The notes under the pieces were generated by a model that saw only the letters and a program-made list of their open reading frames with translations, did no database searches and was not told the origin of the DNA. Shown in pieces: positions 1 through 7,923 of a DNA stretch of 64,000 nt. Each line of letters opens with the position of its first letter. The first letter of the stretch is position 1. This DNA comes from Sellimonas catena (lineage in GTDB: Bacteria > Bacillota > Clostridia > Lachnospirales > Lachnospiraceae): the NCBI RefSeq assembly GCF_045063725.1, contig NZ_CP173695.1; one strand, written 5' to 3'. The translations under genes were made by a program, and so were the position numbers.

Positions 1-710
1 ATGGAAGCGTGAAATCCTCCTTTGCAAAATTCATGACAGAAGAGGAAATGGCTTCCCTGATCCAGGCAATGGACGGACAGCCGGGAGACCTTCTGCTCTT
101 TGCGGCTGACAAGAATAAGATTGTATGGGATGTACTTGGAAATCTCCGTCTTGAAATTGCAAGACAGCTGGATCTTCTGGACAAGAGCCAGTACAATTTC
201 CTCTGGGTAACAGAGTTCCCGCTGCTTGAGTGGAATGAAGACGAGAACCGTTTCGTGGCAATGCACCATCCGTTTACCATGCCGATGGAGGAGGATCTTC
301 AGTATCTGGACAGTGATCCGGGAAGAGTGCGCGCGAAAGCATACGATATTGTATTAAATGGAACCGAGCTCGGCGGAGGAAGTGTCCGAATCCACCAGAA
401 TGACATCCAGACAAAGATGTTTGAAGTGATCGGATTTACAAAAGAAGAGGCCGAAGAGCAGTTCGGATTCCTTCTGAATGCGTTCAAGTACGGGGTACCG
501 CCTCATGCAGGACTTGCCTACGGACTGGACCGTCTTGTCATGCTCATGGCGAAAGAAGACAGCATCCGTGATGTCATTGCATTCCCGAAGGTGAAAGATG
601 CATCAGACATGATGCTGGAGGCACCGTCTGAAGTAGCAGTAAAACAGCTGGAAGAGCTGGGAATCGGTGTCATCAGAAAAGAAGAGGCGGAAGCGGAAAC
701 AGAAGAGTAA
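1..710 (+). CDS. aspS: Aspartyl-tRNA synthetase, C-terminal part (cut by window edge)
   Basis: Charges tRNA-Asp with aspartate in the cytoplasm. The reading frame is open to the left edge, so the start lies outside; the 233-235 residues seen are the C-terminal part of the class II catalytic domain. Visible landmarks are HHPFT, the bacterial-type stretch LNGTELGGGSVRIH, the class II motif 3 GLAYGLDRLVML and the family ending FPKVKDASDMMLEAPS. A short acidic tail follows. A hairpin with a weak U-tract follows the stop. The family identity is clear; whether the enzyme is discriminating or not cannot be judged without the N-terminal anticodon-binding domain. Confidence 0.96.
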   Translation, partial: GSVKSSFAKFMTEEEMASLIQAMDGQPGDLLLFAADKNKIVWDVLGNLRLEIARQLDLLDKSQYNFLWVTEFPLLEWNEDENRFVAMHHPFTMPMEEDLQYLDSDPGRVRAKAYDIVLNGTELGGGSVRIHQNDIQTKMFEVIGFTKEEAEEQFGFLLNAFKYGVPPHAGLAYGLDRLVMLMAKEDSIRDVIAFPKVKDASDMMLEAPSEVAVKQLEELGIGVIRKEEAEAETEE

Positions 711-730
711 TTTCGTGAGAAAGAAGAAAA

Positions 731-766
731 AAAGGGTGTTGTGGGAAACTGCAACATCCTTTTCAA
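731..766 (+). terminator. Probable aspS terminator
   Basis: Arms AAAGGGTGTTG and CAACATCCTTT pair with one G-U, loop of about 10 nt, followed by TTTC. It lies 20 nt after the aspS stop. Confidence 0.6.
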
Positions 767-841
767 TTAACAGAAAACTTTGTCCTTTGTTCTGAGAGTA
801 TCTGGCATACAGGTTTCGGGGATACAGCTGTCTGAGAAAAG

Positions 842-871
842 AAAAAACACGATTCATTTGAATCGTGTTTT
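842..871 (-). terminator. Terminator of the tRNA-Gly transcript
   Basis: Perfect 11-bp inverted repeat (AAACACGATTC / GAATCGTGTTT) with a 4-nt loop; on the minus strand it ends in a T-run. It sits 5 nt past the 3' end of the downstream tRNA gene. Confidence 0.75.
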
Positions 872-875
872 AAGA

Positions 876-947
876 GCGACAGACGGGGCTCGAACCCGCG
901 ACCCCAACCTTGGCAAGGTTGTACTCTACCAACTGAGCCACTGTCGC
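876..947 (-). tRNA. tRNA-Gly (GCC)
   Basis: 72-nt cloverleaf on the minus strand: acceptor GCGACAG/CTGTCGC, D-arm GCTCAGTTGGTAGAGT, anticodon stem CAACC/GGTTG around loop TTGCCAA (anticodon GCC), T-arm with GGTTCGAGCC. CCA is not encoded. Second gene of a tandem pair with the copy at 975-1046; the two differ by a compensated pair in the anticodon stem. Confidence 0.96.
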
Positions 948-974
948 ATGAATATCAAATTTTGAAAAAGAAGA

Positions 975-1046
975 GCGACAGACGGGGCTCGAACCCGCGA
1001 CCCCGACCTTGGCAAGGTCGTACTCTACCAACTGAGCCACTGTCGC
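975..1046 (-). tRNA. tRNA-Gly (GCC), second copy
   Basis: 72-nt tRNA almost identical to its neighbour. The anticodon stem is CGACC/GGTCG, so an A-U pair of the other copy is replaced by G-C on both sides; the anticodon is GCC. It is promoter-proximal in a two-tRNA transcript. Confidence 0.96.
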
Positions 1047-1078
1047 TTAATGTTTTTTGTTCACTCGGAACAAAATGT

Positions 1079-1107
1079 ATGATACTATAAAAGAAAAGAA
1101 ATGTCAA
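1079..1107 (-). promoter_or_regulatory. Promoter of the tRNA-Gly pair
   Basis: On the minus strand TTGACA (1102-1107) and TATCAT (1079-1084) are separated by 17 bp, 33 bp upstream of the first tRNA. Confidence 0.75.
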
Positions 1108-1161
1108 CATGTTTTTTAAAAAAATTTTAAATAGAATTTACAAAGAACCGGGGGTGTCAAA

Positions 1162-1806
1162 ATGGAGCAGAACAGTACAAAAACAGTATGGAATGAAAGA
1201 CGGATGGACGGAATCGATCTGAGTGGTAAAATCCTGGAATGGGGAGATTTTACCGCCGTCAGTTTCCGGAATGCCGACTTTACAGGGTGCAGGCTTTCTA
1301 ATTCAAGATTTCGGGACTGTGATCTGGAAGGAGCAAAATTTTGCGGGGCAGATTTGCAAGGGGCGGACCTTCGGGGATGCAGTCTTAAAAATGCAGACTT
1401 CCGGGGTGCGGATATCCGGCTTTCAACACTGGAAAATGCAGACCTGACCGGGGCGCGCATGGATGAGACAACCGTGGGGTATCCTATGCGCTGCCCGGAG
1501 AAAGGAGCGTTTGTAGCATACAAGAAATGTGTGTATGACCGGATTGTACAGCTCCTTGTTCCGGCAGATGCAAAGCGGAGCTCGGCCACAGGTCCGACAT
1601 GCCGGTGTGATAAGGCAAAAGTACTGACAATCAGAAACTTTGACGGCACAAGGGAATTTGATGAGGCATGGTCGCTGGTGGATGAAAACTTCGTCTACCG
1701 GAAAGGGGAGTGGGTATACGCTGACTCTTTTACAGAAGACCGGTGGAAAGACTCCACTCATGGGATCCATTTCTGGATGACGAGAGAGGAGGCAATGGCA
1801 TACTGA
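1162..1806 (+). CDS. Pentapeptide-repeat protein with C-terminal DUF5758-like region
   Basis: 214 residues. Residues about 13-110 are tandem A(D/N)LxxA-type pentapeptides (for example ADFTGCRLS, ADLQGADLRG, ADLTGARMD), which fold as a right-handed beta-helix. The second half (CPEKGAFVAYKKC ... LVPADAKRSS) matches the DUF5758 region often fused to such repeats. No signal peptide or membrane segment; cytoplasmic. A GGGGGT ribosome binding site precedes ATG 1162. Its role is unknown; pentapeptide proteins sometimes mimic DNA (gyrase binding), but nothing here proves that. Confidence 0.85.
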   Translation: MEQNSTKTVWNERRMDGIDLSGKILEWGDFTAVSFRNADFTGCRLSNSRFRDCDLEGAKFCGADLQGADLRGCSLKNADFRGADIRLSTLENADLTGARMDETTVGYPMRCPEKGAFVAYKKCVYDRIVQLLVPADAKRSSATGPTCRCDKAKVLTIRNFDGTREFDEAWSLVDENFVYRKGEWVYADSFTEDRWKDSTHGIHFWMTREEAMAY

Positions 1807-1814
1807 GAAATCTC

Positions 1815-1843
1815 TTTACGATCAGAGGACTTCGTGCTATAAT
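1815..1843 (+). promoter_or_regulatory. Promoter of the folate operon
   Basis: TATAAT at 1838-1843 with a weak -35 (TTTACG, 1815-1820) at 17 bp. Transcription would begin just before the THF riboswitch. Confidence 0.55.
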
Positions 1844-1857
1844 CAGAGACGAAATGA

Positions 1858-1962
1858 ACAGGCAGAGTAGAAATATGTGCGTTAAGTGCCATTCGGACGG
1901 GGAGTTGCCGGTGGACGAAAAGAAATTTCTTGCGGTACATATTTCGCATCCCGCTGCTACAC
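1858..1962 (+). promoter_or_regulatory. THF (tetrahydrofolate) riboswitch
   Basis: Contains the family's conserved blocks AGAGTAGA (1864 on) and GCGTTAAGTG (1880-1889) and the closing GCATCCCGCTGC. The outer stem pairs GCAG with CTGC, and a long helix pairs AAATATGT (1871 on) with ACATATTT. It precedes a folate transporter and two folate-cycle enzymes, the known regulon of this riboswitch. Downstream, ATATACCT (1977-1984) can pair exactly with AGGTATAT (2016-2023), which overlaps the folT ribosome binding site, suggesting translational control. Confidence 0.9.
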
Positions 1963-2027
1963 ATAGACAGAGACTGATATACCTGCTGTGCGTGGCAAAA
2001 GGACTACTGCAAAGGAGGTATATTTTT

Positions 2028-2594
2028 ATGGAAAAATGCAAGAAACTACGAGACATGTTCCGGGAATCAGCCCGTGAACTCAAAGACAGCCATACCATGG
2101 TTGTCATAGCGATGCTTCTGGCACTCGCTGTGGTGCTGGGATTTTTTGGAACCGTGCAGGTGACGGACTTTCTGAAGATCGGATTTTCCTTCCTGCCAAA
2201 TGAACTGGCAGCAATGCTGTTTGGACCGTCTGTGGGCGGTATTGTCGCGGGAACGGCGGATATTCTGAAGTATCTGGTAAAGCCGACGGGAGCCTTTTTC
2301 CCGGGATTTACCATCAGTGCCGTGACGGGCGGCATCCTCTATGGAATGGTTCTGTACCGGAAGCCGCTTTCCGTGGGGCGGATTGTATTTGCGAAAGTAC
2401 TTGTCGCAGTTCTGGTCAACACCTGTCTGAACACGTACTGGCTTACTGTCATGTACGGAAGTTCCTTTGCGGCGCTGCTTCCGGCAAGACTTCTGAAACA
2501 GATGGTGATGGTGCCGGTGGAGACGGTGCTGTTTTATCTCGTAGTACGGACATTATCCAGAGCAAAAGTATTTGCATTGATGAAATCAAATTAA
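2028..2594 (+). CDS. folT: Folate ECF transporter S component
   Basis: 188 residues. Substrate-binding integral-membrane subunit of an energy-coupling factor transporter, expected to take up folate with a shared EcfA/A'/T module encoded elsewhere. About five hydrophobic segments are visible (from MVVIAMLLALAVVLGFF onwards), with the S-component pattern NELAAMLFGP...G, GTADILKYLVKPTG and FFPGFTISAVTGGILYG. ATG 2028 follows AAAGGAGG at 2011-2018; a longer open frame starting upstream runs through the riboswitch and is not used. First gene of folT-thyA-folA under the THF riboswitch, which supports folate as the substrate. Confidence 0.92.
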   Translation: MEKCKKLRDMFRESARELKDSHTMVVIAMLLALAVVLGFFGTVQVTDFLKIGFSFLPNELAAMLFGPSVGGIVAGTADILKYLVKPTGAFFPGFTISAVTGGILYGMVLYRKPLSVGRIVFAKVLVAVLVNTCLNTYWLTVMYGSSFAALLPARLLKQMVMVPVETVLFYLVVRTLSRAKVFALMKSN

Positions 2595-2619
2595 AATGGA
2601 GAAAAACGGAGGTAGCAAT

Positions 2620-3468
2620 ATGAGTTATGCGGATCAGGTATTTGTCAGCATGTGCAGAGACATTATCGATCACGGCACAAGTACAGAAGGAGAAAAGGTG
2701 CGGCCAAAGTGGGAAGACGGAACACCTGCCTATACGATCAAGAAGTTTGCGGTTGTAAACCGGTATGATCTTGCGAAAGAATTTCCGGCACTGACCCTTC
2801 GGAAAACAGGGATCAAGAGCTGTACCGATGAGATGCTCTGGATCTGGCAGCGCAAATCCAACAACATCCATGACCTGAAACCTCATATCTGGGACAGCTG
2901 GGCAGATGAAGACGGATCCATCGGAAAGGCGTACGGATATCAGATGGGAGTGAAACATCAGTATAAGGAAGGAATGATGGATCAGGTAGACCGTGTTATC
3001 TATGATCTGAAGCACAATCCGTACAGCAGGCGGATTCTGACCAACATCTATGTTCATCAGGATCTGCATGAAATGAATCTGTATCCGTGTGCATACAGCA
3101 TGACCTTCAACGTGACGAAGCGTCCGGACAGTGAAAAACTGGTGCTGAACGGAATCCTGAACCAGCGTTCCCAGGACGTGCTGGCGGCAAACAACTGGAA
3201 TGTCTGTCAGTATGCGGTGCTGATGCATATGATGGCGCAGGTTTGTGACATGCAGGTGGGCGAGTTTGTTCATGTGATCGCGGACGCGCACATTTATGAC
3301 CGTCACATTCCGCTTGTGGAGGAGCTGATTTCAAGAGAGCAGCACGAAGCGCCTAAATTCTGGCTGAACCCGGATGTAAAAGATTTCTATGACTTTACGC
3401 CGGATGACGTCCGTCTGGATGATTATGCGACAGGACCGCAGATTAAAAATATTCCGATTGCGGTATAA
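2620..3468 (+). CDS. thyA: Thymidylate synthase
   Basis: 282 residues, cytoplasmic. Converts dUMP and methylene-THF to dTMP and dihydrofolate. Shows the nucleophile region YPCAYSMTFNV, then LNQRSQDVLAANNWN and HVIADAHIYDRH. An ATG at 2596 touches the folT stop, but GGAGG at 2608-2612 is correctly spaced for ATG 2620. It makes the dihydrofolate that the next gene product reduces, so the operon couples folate import, consumption and recycling under one riboswitch. Confidence 0.96.
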   Translation: MSYADQVFVSMCRDIIDHGTSTEGEKVRPKWEDGTPAYTIKKFAVVNRYDLAKEFPALTLRKTGIKSCTDEMLWIWQRKSNNIHDLKPHIWDSWADEDGSIGKAYGYQMGVKHQYKEGMMDQVDRVIYDLKHNPYSRRILTNIYVHQDLHEMNLYPCAYSMTFNVTKRPDSEKLVLNGILNQRSQDVLAANNWNVCQYAVLMHMMAQVCDMQVGEFVHVIADAHIYDRHIPLVEELISREQHEAPKFWLNPDVKDFYDFTPDDVRLDDYATGPQIKNIPIAV

Positions 3469-3486
3469 AGAAGAGGAGGCACACAG

Positions 3487-3987
3487 ATGAATCTGATTGT
3501 GAATGTAGACAAAAACTGGGCTATCGGGAATAAAAACAAGCTGCTTGTCAGCATCCCGGCAGATATGAAGTTTTTCCGGGAGACAACAACAGGAAACGTG
3601 GTTGTTATGGGCAGAAAGACACTGGAAAGCTTTCCTGGCGGACAGCCGTTGAAGAACAGAACGAATATCGTCCTTACAAGAGACGCGCATTATCAGGTAA
3701 AAGGAGCAGTTGTAGTACACAGTCTGGAGGAACTTCTGGAGGAACTGAAGCAGTATCCGGATGAGAGTATCTATGTGATCGGAGGGGAGAGCGTTTACCG
3801 GATGATGCTCCCGTACTGTACCGAGGCTTATGTGACAAAGACGGACCATGCCTATGACGCGGATACATATTTCCCGAATCTGGATGAAGAGGAAGACTGG
3901 ATCCTGGAAGGAGAGTCTGACGAGCAGACATATTTCGATCTGGAATACATATTTACAAGATACAGAAAAAGAACTACAAAAGACTGA
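3487..3987 (+). CDS. folA: Dihydrofolate reductase
   Basis: 166 residues. Reduces dihydrofolate to tetrahydrofolate with NADPH. Typical marks: MNLIVNVDKNWAIGNKNKLL (Trp-Ala-Ile-Gly loop), acidic Asp in PADMKFF, VVVMGRKTLESFPG, and YVIGGESVYRMMLP near the C-terminus. AGAGGAGG precedes ATG 3487, 18 nt after the thyA stop. Third gene of the riboswitch-controlled folate operon. Normal family length and no missing motif. Confidence 0.96.
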   Translation: MNLIVNVDKNWAIGNKNKLLVSIPADMKFFRETTTGNVVVMGRKTLESFPGGQPLKNRTNIVLTRDAHYQVKGAVVVHSLEELLEELKQYPDESIYVIGGESVYRMMLPYCTEAYVTKTDHAYDADTYFPNLDEEEDWILEGESDEQTYFDLEYIFTRYRKRTTKD

Positions 3988-4002
3988 TGCCGGAGAAAAA
4001 GC

Positions 4003-4032
4003 TTGACAACAGATATCCCCACCCCGTATAAT
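4003..4032 (+). promoter_or_regulatory. Promoter of the ilvBN T-box transcript
   Basis: Consensus TTGACA (4003-4008), 18-bp spacer, TATAAT (4027-4032). It begins 15 nt after folA, so the ilv unit is independent of the folate operon. Confidence 0.85.
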
Positions 4033-4039
4033 GTCAATA

Positions 4040-4334
4040 ATTACTTTAACGAGACAGAGAAATGTAGTGAGTGGGAGGAGTACCTCCCGGCCGGATGCAA
4101 AGAGAGAAGGCGGGTGGTGGAAGTCTTCGTGACGGCGGGTGGGAACTGGCCCATGAACAGCGGACTGAAAAGGTCTTATCCGATGCAGGAAGTAAGATGT
4201 GATTAGGCTCCGACGTTGTTCCAGCGTTATCGGGAAACAGTATGAAAGTACTGGTTGAGTGCAGAGAAATTCTGAAGTTAGGTGGTATCACGGAGTTATT
4301 CGCCCTAAGCAAAGGCTTAGGGCGTTTTTTTCTA
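4040..4334 (+). promoter_or_regulatory. T-box leader (tRNA-sensing) of ilvB with terminator
   Basis: A long structured leader (about 290 nt) containing the T-box core GGTGGTATCACGG (4281-4293), preceded by several helices, and followed by a terminator: CGCCCTAAGC / GCTTAGGGCG, 10 bp perfect, loop AAAG, then TTTTTTT (4301-4331). Uncharged tRNA binding to the T-box would allow readthrough into ilvB. The specifier codon could not be assigned with confidence; Leu, Ile or Val is expected from the genes. Confidence 0.9.
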
Positions 4335-4432
4335 CAGGAAGTCTTTTCGGATGCCCTGGGGAATAAAATTTCCGTACAGATGCAGGGAAGAATAGAGAGC
4401 CTTGACAAGGAGAAGGAAAAGGAGGAAACGGC

Positions 4433-6151
4433 ATGAGGAAAATCAGTGGAAACAAGCTTCTTGTAAAAGCATTAAAAGAAGAAGGTGTGGATACGCTCTT
4501 TGGTTATCCGGGGGCATGTACGATTGATATCAGCGATGAGCTTTATAAACAGGGAGATATCAAGATCATTCTCCCAAGACACGAGCAGGCACTGGTTCAC
4601 GAGGCGGATGCTTACGCAAGATCAACGGGCAAGGTCGGGGTCTGCCTTGTAACAAGCGGACCCGGAGCGACGAACCTGGTAACCGGTCTTGCCACGGCAA
4701 ACTATGACAGTGTGCCGCTTGTATGTTTTACAGGACAGGTGGCGCGGCATCTGATTGGAAATGACGCATTCCAGGAGGTCGACATTGTAGGAATTACAAG
4801 AAGCATCACCAAATACGGAGTGACGGTACATAGAAGAGAAGATCTGGGAAGAATTATAAAAGAAGCGTTTTACATCGCAAGAAGCGGGAAACCGGGACCT
4901 GTTCTCGTAGATCTTCCGAAAGACGTGATGGGCGAGCTTGGCTCTCCGGAATATCCGTCAGAGGTCAATATCCGCGGCTATAAGCCGAACACCAGCGTTC
5001 ACATTGGCCAGTTAAAACGCGCGGTCAAGCTGTTAAACCACGCGAAGAGACCGCTGTTTCTTGCAGGAGGCGGAGTGAATATTGCGGAAGCCAATGAAGC
5101 CTTTACAAGACTGGTGGAAAAGACGAAAATTCCGGTGGTCACAACGGTAATGGGAAGAGGCGCTGTTCCGACGAATCATCCGTATTATGTGGCAAACCTT
5201 GGTATGCACGGAGCCTACGCGGCCAATATGGCGGTGGAAGAGTGCGATGTGCTGTTTTCCATCGGTACAAGATTCAATGACCGGATCACAGGAAAGCTGC
5301 ACGCGTTTGCGCCGAACGCAAAGATTGTACATATCGATATTGATACGGCGTCCATCTCCAAGAATATCCATGTGGATGTGCCGATTGTAGCGGACGCAAA
5401 GGAAGCAATCGAAAAGATGCTGGAGTACGCGGAAGAGAAGGATACAAAAGAGTGGATGGAGAAAATTCAGGGCTGGGAGCAGGAACACCCGCTTCAGATG
5501 AAGAAGAGGGGAAATGTCATGCTTCCGCAGGATATTATCGAGGGAATCAATCATGTTTTTGATGAAGGAATCATTGTAACGGATGTAGGACAGCATCAGA
5601 TGTTCGCGGCACAGTATGCGGAGATTACGCCGAAGAAACGCCTTCTGATGTCGGGAGGACTTGGCACGATGGGATATGGATTCCCGGGAGGAATCGGAGC
5701 AAAGATCGGCAATCCGGATAAACCGGTGATCGTTATTTCCGGTGATGGAGGCATGCAGATGAATATTCAGGAATTTGCCACAGCGGTTCTCGAAGAGCTG
5801 CCGATTATTATCTGTGTTCTGAATAATACCTACCTTGGAATGGTGCGTCAGTGGCAGAAGCTGTTTTACGGCAAACGCTACGCCATGACCAATCTTCTTG
5901 CAGGGGCTGCTCTGCGCCGCGGGGATGAAAAGCTGCCGGAATATACACCGGACTTTGTGAAACTTGCAGAAAGCTACGGGGCAAAGGGAATGCGTGTGGA
6001 GAAGAAAGAGGATATCGAGGCGGCACTTCTGGAAGCCTCAAAAGAGACGAAGGTACCGACACTGATCGAATTCATCATCGATCCGGAAGAAGTGGTCTAC
6101 CCGATGGTGAAGCCAAACGGTACGCTCCATGAGATGCTGATGGACTGCTAG
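4433..6151 (+). CDS. ilvB: Acetolactate synthase, large (catalytic) subunit
   Basis: 572 residues. ThDP/FAD enzyme making acetolactate or acetohydroxybutyrate, the first common step of valine, leucine and isoleucine synthesis. N-terminal PYR domain with catalytic Glu in LPRHEQALVHEADAYAR, FAD-associated GPGATNLVTGLATA, and C-terminal ThDP-binding GDGGMQMNIQEFATA. Start chosen by GGAGG eight nt before ATG 4433. Controlled by the T-box leader; its regulatory subunit follows after 17 nt. The biosynthetic form is indicated by length and by the adjacent ACT-domain subunit rather than by a fermentative context. Confidence 0.96.
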   Translation: MRKISGNKLLVKALKEEGVDTLFGYPGACTIDISDELYKQGDIKIILPRHEQALVHEADAYARSTGKVGVCLVTSGPGATNLVTGLATANYDSVPLVCFTGQVARHLIGNDAFQEVDIVGITRSITKYGVTVHRREDLGRIIKEAFYIARSGKPGPVLVDLPKDVMGELGSPEYPSEVNIRGYKPNTSVHIGQLKRAVKLLNHAKRPLFLAGGGVNIAEANEAFTRLVEKTKIPVVTTVMGRGAVPTNHPYYVANLGMHGAYAANMAVEECDVLFSIGTRFNDRITGKLHAFAPNAKIVHIDIDTASISKNIHVDVPIVADAKEAIEKMLEYAEEKDTKEWMEKIQGWEQEHPLQMKKRGNVMLPQDIIEGINHVFDEGIIVTDVGQHQMFAAQYAEITPKKRLLMSGGLGTMGYGFPGGIGAKIGNPDKPVIVISGDGGMQMNIQEFATAVLEELPIIICVLNNTYLGMVRQWQKLFYGKRYAMTNLLAGAALRRGDEKLPEYTPDFVKLAESYGAKGMRVEKKEDIEAALLEASKETKVPTLIEFIIDPEEVVYPMVKPNGTLHEMLMDC

Positions 6152-6168
6152 AGAAGGAGGAAATGGAA

Positions 6169-6678
6169 ATGAATGGAATGTTGAAAAAAAGATGGATCTC
6201 TCTTTATGTGGAAAATCAGATTGGTGTGCTTTCCAAGATTTCCGGGTTGTTTTCGGCAAAATGCTATAATCTGGAAAGTCTGACGGTGGGACGGACAGAA
6301 GACCCGACGATTTCCAGAATGACGATCGAAACGCATTGTGATGAGGAGACTTTTGAACAGATTAAGAAACAGCTGAACCGGATGGTGGAAGTGATCAAGG
6401 TCATCGATTTTACGGATCTTTCAGTCTGCATGAAGGAGATCCTGTATGTCAAAGTGAAAAAATGCAGTCTGGAGGAAAAGACAGAGCTTTTCCAGATTGC
6501 CGAGACCTTCAAGGCGGAAGTGATCGATTACGGGAAAGACAGTATGCTGCTTGAATTTTTGCAGACGGCCACCAAAAATGATGCGGTTGTCAAGCTTTTG
6601 AAAGAAGAATTCCGGGATGTGGAAGTCGTGCGGGGCGGAAGCGTCGGAATTGAAGCAATCAGTATGGCAGAGCGGTAG
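6169..6678 (+). CDS. ilvN: Acetolactate synthase, small (regulatory) subunit
   Basis: 169 residues. Carries the N-terminal ACT domain (WISLYVENQIGVLSKISGLF) that binds valine for feedback inhibition, and a C-terminal ilvN-type domain (ETFKAEVIDYGKDSMLLEF). The frame has ATGs at 6163, 6169 and 6178; GGAGG at 6156-6160 is correctly spaced only for 6169. Cotranscribed with ilvB. The name ilvN versus ilvH is a matter of convention here. Confidence 0.93.
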   Translation: MNGMLKKRWISLYVENQIGVLSKISGLFSAKCYNLESLTVGRTEDPTISRMTIETHCDEETFEQIKKQLNRMVEVIKVIDFTDLSVCMKEILYVKVKKCSLEEKTELFQIAETFKAEVIDYGKDSMLLEFLQTATKNDAVVKLLKEEFRDVEVVRGGSVGIEAISMAER

Positions 6679-6718
6679 CAGGAAAATCATACGGATTCAA
6701 AAAAAACAGAGCGCACTC

Positions 6719-6747
6719 TTGAATTTTTTCCAAAACAGTCTTATACT
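6719..6747 (+). promoter_or_regulatory. Promoter of ilvE
   Basis: TTGAAT (6719-6724), 17-bp spacer, TATACT (6742-6747), 36 bp before the ilvE start. ilvE is therefore probably transcribed apart from the T-box unit. Confidence 0.7.
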
Positions 6748-6782
6748 AGAAAAATAAGAAAACAAGATTGGAGTGGATGGAA

Positions 6783-7808
6783 ATGGAAAAGAAAAATTTG
6801 GACTGGTCAAATCTGGGTTTCGGGTATATCCAGACCGATAAAAGATATGTTTCCAATTTTAAAGACGGTGCGTGGGACGATGGATGTCTGACATCCGATG
6901 CCAGTATCGTACTCAACGAGTGTGCGGGTGTGTTCCAGTATGCACAGACCGTATTTGAAGGATTAAAGGCATACACAACAGAAGACGGAAAGATTGTAAC
7001 ATTCCGTCCGGACTTAAATGCTGAGAGAATGATCGATTCGGCAAAGAGACTGGAAATGCCGGCATTTCCGAAAGAGCGCTTTATCGATGCGGTAACACAG
7101 ACAGTAAAAGCAAATGCCGCATGGGTACCTCCATTCGGTTCCGGGGCAACCCTTTACATCCGGCCTTATATGTTCGGTTCCAGTCCGGTGATCGGTGTGA
7201 GTCCGGCGGCTGAATACCAGTTCCGCATTTTAACCACTCCGGTCGGACCATATTTTAAAGGCGGAGCAAAGCCGATTACGATCAAGGTTTCTGATTTTGA
7301 CAGAGCGGCACCGCACGGAACCGGCCATATCAAGGCAGGACTGAACTACGCCATGAGCCTTCATGCAATTGTGACAGCACACGAAGAAGGCTATGCGGAA
7401 AACATGTATCTCGACGCCGCTACAAGAACAAAGGTAGAGGAGACAGGCGGAGCCAACTTTATCTTTATCACAAAAGATAAAAAAGTTGTAACACCGAAAT
7501 CATCCTCCATCCTCCCGTCCATTACAAGACGCTCGCTCCTTTACGTGGCAAAAGAGTATCTTGGGCTTGAGACAGAAGAACGGGAAGTGACTCTGGAAGA
7601 AGTTCCGGAATTTGCGGAATGCGGACTGTGCGGTACAGCTGCCGTTGTTTCTCCGGTGGGCAAGATTGTAGACCACGGAAGAGAAATCTGTTTTGCAAGC
7701 GGCATGGATGAGATGGGACCGGTGACAAAACAGCTCTATGACACATTGACAGGAATCCAGATGGGGCGGATCGAGGCTCCGGAAGGATGGATTCATGTAA
7801 TTGAATAA
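6783..7808 (+). CDS. ilvE: Branched-chain amino acid aminotransferase
   Basis: 341 residues. PLP fold-type IV enzyme interconverting Leu/Ile/Val and their 2-oxo acids. Evidence: FQYAQTVFEGLKAY, ATLYIRPYMFGSSPVIG, the PLP-lysine region GTGHIKAGLNYAMSLHA, and the phosphate-binding KVEETGGANFIFI. In-frame starts exist at TTG 6768, ATG 6777 and ATG 6783; GGAG at 6770-6773 favours 6783. It follows ilvBN but has its own promoter and terminator. Confidence 0.95.
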   Translation: MEKKNLDWSNLGFGYIQTDKRYVSNFKDGAWDDGCLTSDASIVLNECAGVFQYAQTVFEGLKAYTTEDGKIVTFRPDLNAERMIDSAKRLEMPAFPKERFIDAVTQTVKANAAWVPPFGSGATLYIRPYMFGSSPVIGVSPAAEYQFRILTTPVGPYFKGGAKPITIKVSDFDRAAPHGTGHIKAGLNYAMSLHAIVTAHEEGYAENMYLDAATRTKVEETGGANFIFITKDKKVVTPKSSSILPSITRRSLLYVAKEYLGLETEEREVTLEEVPEFAECGLCGTAAVVSPVGKIVDHGREICFASGMDEMGPVTKQLYDTLTGIQMGRIEAPEGWIHVIE

Positions 7809-7821
7809 GGAAAATGGAACA

Positions 7822-7856
7822 GATCCTCCGGGCAAGATGTCCGGGGGATTTTGATT
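7822..7856 (+). terminator. ilvE terminator
   Basis: GATCCTCCGGGCA / TGTCCGGGGGAT imperfect GC-rich stem followed by TTTTGATTT. Confidence 0.7.
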
Positions 7857-7861
7857 TCCCC

Positions 7862-7890
7862 TTTAAAAAATATGGAAATCATGCTATAAT
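7862..7890 (+). promoter_or_regulatory. Promoter of the methyltransferase-hslO-nadE cluster
   Basis: TATAAT at 7885-7890 with a weak -35 TTTAAA (7862-7867), spacing 17 bp. Confidence 0.5.
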
Positions 7891-7923
7891 AAGCCGGATT
7901 TATAGTCGGCGGGAGATGATCAA

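Noticed and set aside
1743..2027. 95-codon upstream extension of folT
   Set aside because: It overlaps the previous gene and the riboswitch; the ribosome binding site and the family N-terminus point to ATG 2028.
4003..4436. Short plus-strand frames of 64-67 codons in the ilvB leader
   Set aside because: They lie across the promoter, T-box helices and terminator, which explain the sequence; no ribosome binding sites.
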